A DNA stretch of 64,000 nt from JBBQYA01 sp031412335 (lineage in GTDB: Bacteria > Bacteroidota > Bacteroidia > Sphingobacteriales > Sphingobacteriaceae). A model generated the notes under the pieces. It was not told the origin of the DNA. It searched no databases and worked only from the letters and a program-made list of their open reading frames with translations. Shown piece by piece: positions 18,401 through 27,934 of this stretch; positions within the stretch are counted from its first letter, which is position 1, and each line of letters starts with the position of its first letter. The translations under genes and the position numbers were made by a program. The stretch lies in the NCBI GenBank assembly GCA_031412335.1, contig JANOCT010000020.1:1-64000 (forward strand), written 5' to 3'.

Positions 18401-18558
18401 TTACAAAGTTCTTTTTTAAACGTTTTTTCCGAGGCAATCTATTTTCATTGGAAGTGGCAAACTCCACAAATTTAAAAAGCTTTTGCTTATTTCATCTATC
18501 TGAATTAGTAGGCTGTATTTAGGGATGGGGTTTCGTTTTGTAGATTGGAGGTTTCAGC

Positions 18559-18583
18559 AAAAGTTGAAGGGCTTTTTTTGTGG
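18559..18583. repeat. Partial copy of the GAAA-hairpin repeat
   Basis: The right arm and tail (AAAAGTTGAAGGGCTTTT and TTTGTGG) match 15201-15222; the left arm is missing. It may be a decayed third copy. It lies between the kinase start and the orphan gene at 18613. Confidence 0.45.
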
Positions 18584-18612
18584 AGCAGCGAAATAGGATA
18601 TAGGAATACTGC

Positions 18613-18963
18613 CTAACTTATTAACTTTTGAGTAAATTCAATACCATATTTCACAACTCTAATAAAGTCGTCTGATGAATATGCATTATCTATTACAGGT
18701 AATAGTTCTTTCAACTTCTCCTTGTCGGATTTACCCAAAGGTTGTTTTAGAAAAATCTCGATTGCTTTTTTCATCCGCTTTTTCACCTCTTCAACTTGCT
18801 TGTTGTGCGGTTTTAAAAAGCTATGTCGATTACCGTTTTCTGCTTCAATCAGATTTAAAAACTCTTGAAGATGAGCTTCAGTAATTCGTCCATCATGTCG
18901 AAACGCTCGATTTAAGAAATTCTCATATTGGGTTGCGTTGTTATAGTTTGTCCTGTCTTGCAT
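18613..18963 (-). CDS. Hypothetical protein, small and helical
   Basis: 116 residues, mostly charged helix (KQVEEVKKRMKKAIEIFL, then DKEKLKELLPVID), with no signal peptide or membrane segment. I do not recognise a family. It is a solitary gene between repeat elements, on the edge of the restriction-modification locus. Confidence 0.55.
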   Translation of the reverse strand: MQDRTNYNNATQYENFLNRAFRHDGRITEAHLQEFLNLIEAENGNRHSFLKPHNKQVEEVKKRMKKAIEIFLKQPLGKSDKEKLKELLPVIDNAYSSDDFIRVVKYGIEFTQKLIS

Positions 18964-19122
18964 TTCAGTAAAAAATTTATATTTATTAAATTATTTTGTT
19001 AAAAGTCCGAATTCAAATGCATTATAAATTATATTTTTTGTTCACTAGCTGGAACACAAGAATAATAGCCTAAAAAGAGATGATTTTTTTAACGTCCGGC
19101 TTAAATTAAATCAGACCTTGTT

Positions 19123-20319
19123 TTACGCGTTGATTGTTCTTTTTGCCAAGTCTTTTGCTTGTAATTCAAGAGTCTTTAATACTATAACATCTGTATGAAA
19201 GTCAAAAAGTCTGCTTTTGCTTGAATCCTTTGTCTGAATCACAATTTTAGTTGGATAATTTTTTCCAACTGTAGCTCGTTCTAATTTTTCTATTGCGTCT
19301 TCAAGGGTTTCATAAAAACTTTGAATTTTTACTGGGACTGGTAAACCGTAAGAATGTTCTTTTAAGAATCCATCAATTCCTGCATTTCTTTGAACAGGAA
19401 ACGCGTTTATGTTTTGAAGTATTACTAATTCTTTTTCGGTTTTTTCTAAATAGTCATTTATACCTTTATTTAGTAAATTAGAATCTGAAATCACCATTTC
19501 ATCAAGGCGATTAATTGCTAAATCTACGGCATCTTTTGAAATGTCAATACCTATAAAACTTCTCTTTAACGATTTTGCAGAAACGCAAGTTGTACCACTT
19601 CCGCAAAATGGGTCTAATACTAAATCTCCTTCATCTGTTACAATGTTTATGATTTGATTTAATAATAAAACTGGTTTTTGCGTAGGATAACCTGTCCTTT
19701 CTTTCGCTTTTGGATTTAGATATGGAATCTCCCAAACATCGGATAAAGGAACGCCTTTCTTTTCTTTTCCTAATATTGCAATTCCATTTTCATCTCTTTT
19801 GTAAACTGATTTTCCATTTTCGTCTCGTTCCCTATCCTGTAAAATTTGGTCAAGATTTGTCGTTGCTGAATAATCAGTATAGAGAGCATTGAATTTGAAA
19901 TCTTGTGTTTTAGAATAAAAGAAAATTACTTGATGAGCATTTAACAATCCTTTTTTAGCATTAGACCATCTTTTGTATGACCAAATAATTTCACTTTGGA
20001 AGTTCTCACGCCCAAAAACCTTGTCCATCACAGTTCTAATATTGTGCGATGCAGTTTTGTCACAATGTAAAAATACACTTCCGGTTTTTTTTAAAACTCT
20101 TTTTGACTGTTCTAAAACATTCTCTACAAGAGTTAAATACTCTTCAATAGAATTGTATTTGTCATCAAATTCATAGGTTTTAGAATTATCCTTATTTGTA
20201 AGACTATGTTTGCGTTGTGTAAAAAAAGGTGGATCAAAGTAAATCAAGTCAACTTTATTGGCTTCAATTTCTTTGAATTTTTCAACGCAATTTCCCTGAT
20301 AGATTTTATTAGTTTCCAT
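19123..20319 (-). CDS. Type II site-specific DNA methyltransferase (beta class)
   Basis: About 398 residues. The catalytic motif DPPF lies near the N-terminus (YFDPPFFTQRK), followed by TGYPTQKP and then the AdoMet motif LDPFCGSGTT. This order (catalytic before AdoMet region) marks the beta class of amino-methyltransferases, which make N6-adenine or N4-cytosine. The start is ATG 20319, three codons inside a GTG at 20328 that would overlap the endonuclease stop as GTGA. It is paired with the nuclease gene immediately upstream and protects the same site. The C-terminal 130 residues are less typical and may carry target recognition. Confidence 0.85.
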   Translation of the reverse strand: METNKIYQGNCVEKFKEIEANKVDLIYFDPPFFTQRKHSLTNKDNSKTYEFDDKYNSIEEYLTLVENVLEQSKRVLKKTGSVFLHCDKTASHNIRTVMDKVFGRENFQSEIIWSYKRWSNAKKGLLNAHQVIFFYSKTQDFKFNALYTDYSATTNLDQILQDRERDENGKSVYKRDENGIAILGKEKKGVPLSDVWEIPYLNPKAKERTGYPTQKPVLLLNQIINIVTDEGDLVLDPFCGSGTTCVSAKSLKRSFIGIDISKDAVDLAINRLDEMVISDSNLLNKGINDYLEKTEKELVILQNINAFPVQRNAGIDGFLKEHSYGLPVPVKIQSFYETLEDAIEKLERATVGKNYPTKIVIQTKDSSKSRLFDFHTDVIVLKTLELQAKDLAKRTINA

Positions 20320-20324
20320 TTTGC

Positions 20325-20990
20325 TCACGATTCTATTGATTTTTCAATGATGTCCGTGATTTTCAGTTCGGGTGTCCTTTCGTTAGCAATTTGTGTCAAA
20401 ATAGCTTTTAGGTCAACCCCTGAATAAGCTTTTAAGTATTCCCAAGCTTCATCACCACCATAATATTCGCCTTTAACACCTGCATAAAGTGTTTTAAGTG
20501 TTTGTTGTATTCTGATTGCCTGTTCTCTTTGTGGGTAATAGAACATAATCCGAATAGGTTTGTATCCGTGATTTCTAATAACCTTAACCCTAGTGTGCTC
20601 TTTTGTAATGTGGTCTCCGTCAGTTGTAGCATCTCTCCATTTAACTTCAATTGCGTCATTTGCATTTAGAAAGTCAATTTCAAATGTTCTTGGTCGTTGA
20701 CCTATCGTGTTTTCTACTTTAGTTTTTATTCCATCCGGAAACTTGAAATTCAAGCATAAGGTTGCTGCGCCTTCAAGAAATGAACCTGCATATTTATATA
20801 GAAAACGTCCTGTGTTTTGATATTGGTCAATTATTTGTCCTTCTTGTAAGGAAATGCCCAAAACGCGATAAACAAGATAATGAGAGTTATCATCAGCTTT
20901 CATTTCTTCTGTTCTGGCTTCAATTTTTCCTTTCAAGTTTTTAGAATAAACTTCAGCTAAATTCTTAATATTTTGTATTAATTCATCCAT
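20325..20990 (-). CDS. ApaLI-like type II restriction endonuclease
   Basis: 221 residues from the chosen ATG at 20990; an in-frame ATG at 21050 exists, but the extra 20 residues look like translated leader, and a promoter-like TAACTTGC lies inside it. The core has a PD-(D/E)xK nuclease pattern: FEIDFL then AIEVKWRDATTDGDH, giving Asp and E-x-K residues on adjacent strands. The IEVKWRDATTDGDHITKEH block is what I recall of the ApaLI family, whose type member cuts GTGCAC; family and site are from memory. The gene is translationally coupled to the methyltransferase. Confidence 0.7.
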   Translation of the reverse strand: MDELIQNIKNLAEVYSKNLKGKIEARTEEMKADDNSHYLVYRVLGISLQEGQIIDQYQNTGRFLYKYAGSFLEGAATLCLNFKFPDGIKTKVENTIGQRPRTFEIDFLNANDAIEVKWRDATTDGDHITKEHTRVKVIRNHGYKPIRIMFYYPQREQAIRIQQTLKTLYAGVKGEYYGGDEAWEYLKAYSGVDLKAILTQIANERTPELKITDIIEKSIES

Positions 20991-21220
20991 TCGTTTTTGA
21001 TTTATAAAAGAACTGCAAGTTACGAAATTTCGTTCGGTTAAGGTCGCCATACAATGAGGCGTAACTTATAGATAAGTGCAATAAAACCCCCGTTTTGAAT
21101 CCCTTTTGAATGGCTTACGGTGGGTTTATGTTTATTTGATTAATGTAATAATTTGTGTTGGATAACTCTAAAGAAGCTTTAAAATGTAGATTTTAAAGTA
21201 GATATCTACCAAAGCTGCGA

Positions 21221-21246
21221 GGTAGTCTGGAGACTACGCCGAACAG
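21221..21246. repeat. GTAGTCTGGAGACTAC palindromic repeat (copy 2)
   Basis: GTAGTCT-GG-AGACTAC is a near-perfect palindrome followed by GCCGAACAG. A degenerate copy lies at 15264. The rest of the gene-free stretch 21051-21352 shows nothing further apart from promoter space for the nuclease gene. Confidence 0.5.
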
Positions 21247-21352
21247 AGAATATAAATTCTATGATAATACTTCGGAATTGCAAATTTCGAAGAGCGGAAT
21301 TTTAATTTTTCAATACCTGCCAAACAAATCATCAGACATTATTTTTTTAAGC

Positions 21353-22060
21353 TTAGTTTTCTTGCAATATCGGTTTATCATACTTTGTCCCATCCGAATA
21401 AACAACCTTCTCAAGTACCCATACTATTCTCAATTTGCTTAGATCAATTTCAGCCAACTCTTTCCCATCACTATATTCACCAATATGTAGCAATTCTAAA
21501 TCCTGCTTTCCACTATCCTTTAGCTCTTTAGTATTTTCAACACCAATTATCGCCATCTGCTTATCCAACAAATTGTATACTTCTAAATACCCTAAAACTG
21601 CAGCTACATCTTTGCCACTCTTATTTTCCAATAATGCGCTAAAAGTTATCCATTTGTCAAAATTATAACCATCTTTACTACTCTTGCTGAGCACGCTACA
21701 TTTTATTTTTTTATTAAAAGCATCTAAATTTTCATTGTAAAGACTTTTAGATTTCTCGGATTTTATCCGAATAGCCTTTGCCTCATCCAAATATTCTCGA
21801 TAAGTCTTATCCAAGTTAGAACTTAAATAATTATCCATCTTTTCCCCGAACAATAAACCACCAATAACCTTATTCATTAACACACCATTTAATCGTTCAA
21901 AATCCGAATCTGAGTACACATTACCATGGCTCTCTTTTAATTTTTTAATATCGTTATTGAGAGTCTTTAAATTAATTTTTTTGTCAATTGTTCCGCCACA
22001 TCCTAGTACAAAAATAAACAGAAATATCCCTGCTGCAATCTTTAAGTTTTTGTTTTTCAT
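21353..22060 (-). CDS. Hypothetical lipoprotein
   Basis: 235 residues. A type II signal peptide is clear: KNKNLK, a hydrophobic core (IAAGIFLFIFVLG), then Cys21 with GG after it, so it is lipidated at the cell envelope. The mature part is helical at first, then has a beta-rich section (FSALLENKSGKDVAAVLGYLEVYN) suggestive of a small Ig-like or FxLYD-like domain. The function is not recognised. It stands alone next to the tandem-repeat locus. Confidence 0.7.
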   Translation of the reverse strand: MKNKNLKIAAGIFLFIFVLGCGGTIDKKINLKTLNNDIKKLKESHGNVYSDSDFERLNGVLMNKVIGGLLFGEKMDNYLSSNLDKTYREYLDEAKAIRIKSEKSKSLYNENLDAFNKKIKCSVLSKSSKDGYNFDKWITFSALLENKSGKDVAAVLGYLEVYNLLDKQMAIIGVENTKELKDSGKQDLELLHIGEYSDGKELAEIDLSKLRIVWVLEKVVYSDGTKYDKPILQEN

Positions 22061-22271
22061 TTTTTCTTTTCTTCAAAATTTTCATTAAACATGATAAATA
22101 TCTTCTTTTTATCATCATCCACGGGTATTGTCCCTTACAGCTACTTTTTGCATTCAAGAGCTCACCGAAACCAAAAATATCATTCTTTATCTGATATTAT
22201 AAAATATTATAATCAAAGGCAGAATGCCAGCCTTTATCTGTAAAATACAGAGAACAAGGTTCAATCCCAAA

Positions 22272-22523
22272 AAAGTGTCTAAGCCCTATTCCCTGCAAGG
22301 TGTTACCTTCGGACGGGTGTCTGAGCCCATCCCTCTGCACGATGTTGCCTTTAGACACGTGTCCAAGCCCAATCTTCTGCACGATGTTGCCTTCAGAAAC
22401 GTGTCCGAGCACATCTCCCTGCACGATATTGCCTTCAGACACGTGTCCAAGCACATCTCCCTGCTCGATGTTGCCTTCGGACGGCTGTCTGAGACCATTC
22501 CTCTGCAGCCGGTTGCGTTTGGA
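22272..22523. repeat. 42-bp tandem repeat array, about six units
   Basis: Full units at 22294-22335, 22336-22377, 22378-22419, 22420-22461 and 22462-22503, with partial units on both sides. Each begins CTGCACGATGTTGCCTTC and continues with AGACACGTGTCCAAGCACAT or a variant. The copies differ at several positions but not in length. Because 42 is a multiple of three, several frames on both strands are open, so the open frames here (for example + 22224-22562 and - 22197-22454) are weak evidence for a gene. The rest of 22061-22872 is gene-free; 22555-22740 is rich in short ATAAGTTATGAGTT-like repeats. Confidence 0.8.
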
Positions 22524-22872
22524 ACGTTGATTGGCACTTTTTCTTTGAGTTATAAGCTATGAATTATAAGTTATGAGTTCGGCAAGTTGATTTTACTAAG
22601 AGTTTTGTCTGATAAAAGGAAAGTTCATTAGCTTGGAGTACGATTAAAATTGGCATTACCATCTTTAATACGCTACAATGATCATTCATCACTTATAGCT
22701 CATCACTCAACATTCATAACCCATCATTAATACTCCTTATTTCCTATGAACCTTTGTGGAGAAATAAAAAGTTGCGATACCTATTTTTACCCGAAAAAGA
22801 TTTATTTTTATATAGGTTATTCACTGAGGATTAACCATCAACCTATTTCTCACAATTTAAAAGAAAAACATT

Positions 22873-23826
22873 ATGGCAGTACAAAAACCCTGGTCTTTTA
22901 CCCAGAACCCGTTTAAAAATGCAACTTCCGACAGCTATAAATTGGCAGTCCGCATTAGTACTTATCATCTTGCTGCTTTAGTAGTGAAAGCTGGCGATCC
23001 TTTTTTTGATACAATGATTGCTTCGTACACACCTTTGCACAATGCGTTGGATGCGGCTTACAACAATTGGAAAGCGCAAGGTGGCACCCAGCAAGGCGAA
23101 ACTTTGCAATTAACCCAATTGTTAGCTTTGCTAAGTACCCAAATCAAAAAGTGGGATATTACCATTCAAGGCGTGTTCGACAATACCACACCCGATTACA
23201 AAAAACTACTTCCCGACAATCGTATTCCTTTCCAACGCGGAACGCAAACCCAACGGATGGCTGCTGTTGCTGCTTTGGCTATTAATTTGGATGGTATTGT
23301 GCCCTTGGCAACGTTGAGAACCGAAGTGTTGGCTTTTGAAACGCAACTGAATACAACGATGCAGGCACAAAAAGGCAATTTGTCTGTCACCAAAACCGAA
23401 AGTGAAATAGTAGAAGCTGCCCGCTTGGCTGCTTGCACGGGTATGTACGCCAATTTGGGTGCATTGATGCAAAGGTTTGCGCCAGTACCCGAAAGCATTG
23501 ATCAGTATTTTGATCTGCCTGCTATTCGCTCGGGTGCGCAACTGGTTTTTACGGGTGATACGAATCCGCTACAGCACGAAAATATATTTAAACATACCTT
23601 CCAAGCGAATGATAAGCTGGAGTTGAAAAATGAGGGAAATACTTCGCTTACGTTTTATTTAGCACCGCAAAAAAATGATATTGCTGGTGCCAACACCGTG
23701 ATTGTGCCAGCTGGTGCTTCGCAAACCATCAATGTAAACGTCTTTGGCAATCTTAGTAATACATATTTCAATGTTTATAATCCAGATGAAATAAACAAAG
23801 GGGAATGGACTGTTGAATTTGTTTAA
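22873..23826 (+). CDS. Hypothetical protein with C-terminal beta domain
   Basis: 317 residues with no signal peptide. The first 220 residues look helical and Ala/Leu-rich (MAAVAALAINLDG, EIVEAARLAACTGMYANLG). Residues 225-317 look like a beta-sandwich (LVFTGDTNPLQHENIF, NTVIVPAGASQTINVNVFG). I do not recognise the family. Base composition is a little richer in GC than the neighbours. It is a single-gene unit with its own terminator at 23875. Confidence 0.75.
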   Translation: MAVQKPWSFTQNPFKNATSDSYKLAVRISTYHLAALVVKAGDPFFDTMIASYTPLHNALDAAYNNWKAQGGTQQGETLQLTQLLALLSTQIKKWDITIQGVFDNTTPDYKKLLPDNRIPFQRGTQTQRMAAVAALAINLDGIVPLATLRTEVLAFETQLNTTMQAQKGNLSVTKTESEIVEAARLAACTGMYANLGALMQRFAPVPESIDQYFDLPAIRSGAQLVFTGDTNPLQHENIFKHTFQANDKLELKNEGNTSLTFYLAPQKNDIAGANTVIVPAGASQTINVNVFGNLSNTYFNVYNPDEINKGEWTVEFV

Positions 23827-23874
23827 AGTGTTTTATATTTGAATGTTTTAAAGGGTTAGATTATCTGTTTTATT

Positions 23875-23910
23875 AAGCAGCTAGTATTAATGTACTGGCT
23901 GCTTTTTTTT
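23875..23910 (+). terminator. Rho-independent terminator
   Basis: A 12-bp stem AAGCAGCTAGTA / TACTGGCTGCTT (one G-T pair) is followed by eight or more T. It follows the gene at 22873-23826 and faces the convergent kinase gene. Confidence 0.8.
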
Positions 23911-23947
23911 GTCTGTTCAAATTCAAATCGGTTGGGTTTTGTCCTTT

Positions 23948-26900
23948 TCAATTAGCAGGAATATAAATTTCAAAAGTTGCCCCTTTGTTTAGTTCACCTT
24001 TTGCGGTAATGATGCCGTTGTGATTTTCTACAATTTTTTTCACAATAGAAAGTCCGATACCTGTGCCGTTGTATTCATTTTTACCATGCAAGCGCTGAAA
24101 TACTTCAAATATTCTTTCGCTGTATTGTTGATCAAACCCAATTCCGTTATCTGAAACCGTGATGTGGCAATATTTATTTTGAGGAATAAGTTTTTCGTTG
24201 TTGAATTTTATGCCTTTTGCCATCTCGCTTTTGATTTGTATTAGCGGTGGATGGTTTGGGTTAGCAAATTTTAAGGAGTTACCAATCAGGTTGTGCAAGA
24301 GTTGCCGAAACTGAAAAGGAATTACATTTACTTCACATAATTGGTTTGCTTCAATAATTGCATGTTTTTCCTGCAATTCTTCTTTTAACTCATCTTTAAC
24401 TTCGGCAACAATATCATTTAGATCAGTGGTTTCAACCTTCCGTTCAGTTGTGTTTGTTTTAGAGTAGGCCAATAAATCCTGAATAAGTGTTTGCATTCTG
24501 TTAGCTGAAGCTTGCATTCGATGAAACATATCTTTGCCATAGTCTGATAGATTATTTTCTTCCATATCTGAAATGCGAGATGCAAAAGTTTGAATTTTAC
24601 GCAGAGGTTCCTGCAAATCATGGCTCGAAATATAAGCGAATGATTCAAGCTCTTTGTTCATCTTTTGGAGTTGGTTATTACTTGCTTCTAACTCCTTTGT
24701 ACGTTCGCTTACTTGCAATTCTAACTCTTTGGTGAATGTTTTTTGCTCCTGAATGTCGGTGCTTGTACCCACCCACATTTGAATTTTACCATTTGCATCC
24801 TTTTGCGGAATGGCACGGCTAAGTTGCCAGCGATATTCTCCATCGTGTCTGCGAAAGCGGTGTTCCAATAAAAAATCTTTTCCTTTTGAAACAGCATTTT
24901 CCCATTGTTTAATGTTTTCTTTCCTGTCATCAGGATGTACTATTTGTAGCCATCCGTCTTGATTAATCTGCTCCAAAGTCAAACCTGAATAATCAAAAAC
25001 GGATTGGTTAAAATAATTCAAATTGCCTTCTGTATCTGATGTCCAAATATGTTGTGGCATTGAATCTGCCAGCAAGCGAAATTTTGCTTCACTTGCTTTG
25101 ATTGTATCTTCATTTCTTTTTTGCTCAGTAATATCCCTAAACAGCCAGCTACAAGCATAATAACTTCCATCCGAACCAGAAACATGGTAACCGTATCTTT
25201 TGATTATTTTTCCGTCCTTAAATTCGAGTTCATCAATACTAATCTCTTTGGGATTTTCGTACATCCAAATTACCCTTTCCATAAACTGCTTTGGTTTCAC
25301 CAATTGCGTCACAGCAAATGCAAGTGCAGCTTCATCATCTTTATCATCCAAAATTTCCTGAGGTATGTTCCATATTTCTAAAAAACGGTGATTATAAGAA
25401 AGGATTTTTCCTTTTGTATCGACCAACAAAATTCCATCAAGGCTGGATTCGATGTGTGCTTCCAGTAATGCTTTACGGTATTCAAGTTGAGATAATATCA
25501 ATCTTTGTTCGTTGATGTTTATCCCTGTCCCTATAAACCCTGTAAATTCACCTGCTTCCAAACGGGGAACTGCTTTAATATAAAACCATTCGTAATCTTG
25601 TGTTGCTGCATTGAACACACGGAAATCAAATGAAAAAGATTGCTGTAGGGCAGCTGCTTCGGCAAAAGATTGATACACCATGCCAATATCTTCTGGGTGA
25701 ACTTTTTGCTCCCACACATTCCCTGTAAATTCTGAATAATGTGCAATCCCTATAAATTTAAGCACTTCCGGATTGGCATATAAAACATTCACTTCTTTAT
25801 CAGTTAGCCAAACCCACATAGGTGCCTGGTCTGCCAAAACCCTGAATTGTTCTTCTGCTTTTTTTTGTTCATCAATATCTGTGTTGGTTCCTATCCATCG
25901 AATAATTTTTCCTTCTTCATTTGTTACAGGATAGCCGCGAGTAAGAAACCACCTGTACTCACCATCATGCCGGCGAAGGGGAAAAGTAAGTTCAAATGTT
26001 TCACTGATATGCCATATTTTTTTTGATATTTCCATTACCCGGTCGATATGGTCTGGGTGATGCACTTTTTGCCAGCCCCATCCCTGCATCTCTTCCAAGG
26101 TAAGTCCAGTATATTCTAACCATCTTTTGTTATACCAATATATCCATCCTTCACCATCTGCAAGCCATGCAAGGTTTTCCATATTATCAGCTAGAGTGCT
26201 GAATTGCTCTTCGCTTTCTTTTATCTTTTGAACAGCCTGTCTTCTTTCTGTAATATCAGTGAATAAAATGGTAAACATTTCCTTTCCGGCTGGAGAAGCT
26301 TTGATCTCAAACCATCGGTTAGTGAATTCAAAAAATTTCTCAAACCTTACTGGGGATTGATTATCTACTACGGAAGCATAAGTTTCAATCCACCATTTAT
26401 CAATTGTAGGAAAAGCCTGGAGTACTGTTTTGCTAAGCACCAATTCTACATTTATTCCAGTTTGCTTTTCATAAGTGGCATTTACCTCGTGTACATAGTA
26501 GTCAATTCCTTTCCCTTCATTATCGCGAATAACTTCGCCAAGAAGAAACCCTTGGTCAATTGAATTAAATAAGTTTCGGTATTTTTCTTCTGATTTTATA
26601 AGGGCTTTTTCTGACTTTTTACGCTCATCTATATCCAATCCTACACCCATCATTCCTATAAATTGACCATTTACTGAAAAGCGAGGGGTTGCCTTCCACA
26701 AGATGGTACGAAATATACCATCAGTTCCTTTTTGACGATTTTCAAATGAACAGGATTCCCGTTTATTAAAACCATCCATGTAAATTTTAGTACCTGGCTC
26801 AATATCGTCAATATGAGTTATCTCGGCCCATGCCCTTCCCTTGGAATGATTAGTTGATATTCCAGTATAATCTCGCCAAGTTTTATTCAAATATTCTACT

Positions 26901-27484
26901 TCGGCATTTTCACCAGCCAAAAATATAAATACTGGTGCATCATCAGCAATAGCACGAAATCGTGACTCACTTTCCTTTAAAGCTTCTTCTGTTTTCTTTT
27001 TATTACTCGTTTCGGTAACTGTAACCAAAACTCCTCCTACTTCACCATTATCTTTTCTTATCGGACTATATGCAAAATTGAAATAACATTCTTCCACATA
27101 GCCATTTCTGATTAATGGTAACATAAAATCAGGATAGCCAACTGCGTTTCCTTTCATTACATTATCAAACATGCATCCTATAATGGAGTCCCATATTTCT
27201 GAAAATGTTTCCCTTGTGCTGATACCTAATGCCTGTGGATGTTTGGTAGCTCCAAGGATTGGACGATATCCATCATTGTAAAGCTGGATATATTCGTTGC
27301 CCCATGCGATATACATACCAAAGGGGTTATCAAGCATTACCGCAACCATCGTTTGAAGGCTTTTAGGCCAGTCTGCCGGGTCACCTAAAGATGTTTTACT
27401 CCAATCTTTAGCTCTTATCAATTCGCCCATTTCTCCTCCTCCATTAAGGAAATAATATTCAGAATTTTTACTACTCATATGCAT
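23948..27484 (-). CDS. Multi-PAS sensor histidine kinase
   Basis: 1178 residues, no membrane segment. The N-terminal PAS-like module begins with the WSKTSLGDPADWPKSLQTMV signature common in such kinases. At least six further PAS/PAC units follow, each ending in a DITE- or DIxEQK-type motif (several with WxGTxTDI). Then come a short coiled coil, HisKA with H955 in SSHDLQEPLRKIQTFASRI, and HATPase_c with DNGIGFD and GTGIGLSIVKKI. The kinase core is very similar to that of the CheB-CheR kinase at 2112-7772. It starts 3 bp after the receiver gene, so the pair is an operon. The input is unknown; PAS domains may bind redox, gas or small ligands. Confidence 0.92.
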   Translation of the reverse strand: MHMSSKNSEYYFLNGGGEMGELIRAKDWSKTSLGDPADWPKSLQTMVAVMLDNPFGMYIAWGNEYIQLYNDGYRPILGATKHPQALGISTRETFSEIWDSIIGCMFDNVMKGNAVGYPDFMLPLIRNGYVEECYFNFAYSPIRKDNGEVGGVLVTVTETSNKKKTEEALKESESRFRAIADDAPVFIFLAGENAEVEYLNKTWRDYTGISTNHSKGRAWAEITHIDDIEPGTKIYMDGFNKRESCSFENRQKGTDGIFRTILWKATPRFSVNGQFIGMMGVGLDIDERKKSEKALIKSEEKYRNLFNSIDQGFLLGEVIRDNEGKGIDYYVHEVNATYEKQTGINVELVLSKTVLQAFPTIDKWWIETYASVVDNQSPVRFEKFFEFTNRWFEIKASPAGKEMFTILFTDITERRQAVQKIKESEEQFSTLADNMENLAWLADGEGWIYWYNKRWLEYTGLTLEEMQGWGWQKVHHPDHIDRVMEISKKIWHISETFELTFPLRRHDGEYRWFLTRGYPVTNEEGKIIRWIGTNTDIDEQKKAEEQFRVLADQAPMWVWLTDKEVNVLYANPEVLKFIGIAHYSEFTGNVWEQKVHPEDIGMVYQSFAEAAALQQSFSFDFRVFNAATQDYEWFYIKAVPRLEAGEFTGFIGTGININEQRLILSQLEYRKALLEAHIESSLDGILLVDTKGKILSYNHRFLEIWNIPQEILDDKDDEAALAFAVTQLVKPKQFMERVIWMYENPKEISIDELEFKDGKIIKRYGYHVSGSDGSYYACSWLFRDITEQKRNEDTIKASEAKFRLLADSMPQHIWTSDTEGNLNYFNQSVFDYSGLTLEQINQDGWLQIVHPDDRKENIKQWENAVSKGKDFLLEHRFRRHDGEYRWQLSRAIPQKDANGKIQMWVGTSTDIQEQKTFTKELELQVSERTKELEASNNQLQKMNKELESFAYISSHDLQEPLRKIQTFASRISDMEENNLSDYGKDMFHRMQASANRMQTLIQDLLAYSKTNTTERKVETTDLNDIVAEVKDELKEELQEKHAIIEANQLCEVNVIPFQFRQLLHNLIGNSLKFANPNHPPLIQIKSEMAKGIKFNNEKLIPQNKYCHITVSDNGIGFDQQYSERIFEVFQRLHGKNEYNGTGIGLSIVKKIVENHNGIITAKGELNKGATFEIYIPAN

Positions 27485-27487
27485 TAC

Positions 27488-27934
27488 TTACGGTTGAATT
27501 ATAAATTTATCTCTGGATGGTAGTGTTAACTTGCTTTGCGATGTGAGTGTAACGGCTTCAAAAATTACTTTTTTTAACTTTTCAAATTCGCTAGGTTTAC
27601 GAATATAATAATACGCTCCTTTTTCATAAAGCATATTCACAACATCTATATCAAGTGAGGTTGAGAATATAATAACCCTCAGATTTATTAATTTTTCCAT
27701 TGCTTTAATTTCTTCCAAACATTCAATGCCAGATTTCTTAGGCATGTTCAGATCAAGGAAAAGAGCATCATATAGCAGATTTTCTTGTGATGAAAGCAGT
27801 TCTATGAGTTCCACTCCATCATTTACGGTGGTTAGATTTGCAGAAATAGGTAATTCTTCTAATGCCTCTTTAAAGAAAAAACGATCATCTATATCATCAT
27901 CGGCCAGTAAGAGATTGAGAGATTTGTTAGTCAT
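27488..27934 (-). CDS. Response regulator receiver, partner of the multi-PAS kinase
   Basis: 148 residues, a single receiver: ADDDIDD acidic pocket, phosphoacceptor D61 in FLDLNMP, Ser/Thr in IFSTS and KP in IRKPSEF. It ends 3 bp before the kinase start. Its closest relative in the window is the receiver at 1667-2128, even in the C-terminal tail (RDKFII versus RENFVI), which suggests the receiver/kinase cassette was duplicated. Upstream lies the TTGAGTAC operator array (28066-28160). Confidence 0.9.
   Translation of the reverse strand: MTNKSLNLLLADDDIDDRFFFKEALEELPISANLTTVNDGVELIELLSSQENLLYDALFLDLNMPKKSGIECLEEIKAMEKLINLRVIIFSTSLDIDVVNMLYEKGAYYYIRKPSEFEKLKKVIFEAVTLTSQSKLTLPSRDKFIIQP

Noticed and set aside
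22272..22523. CRISPR-like repeat array
   Set aside because: The 42-bp units are contiguous with no unique spacers, units differ from each other, and there are no cas genes.
22197..22562. Secreted repeat protein encoded by the 42-bp array
   Set aside because: Several frames on both strands are equally open, none has a signal peptide or convincing start, so no coding frame can be chosen.
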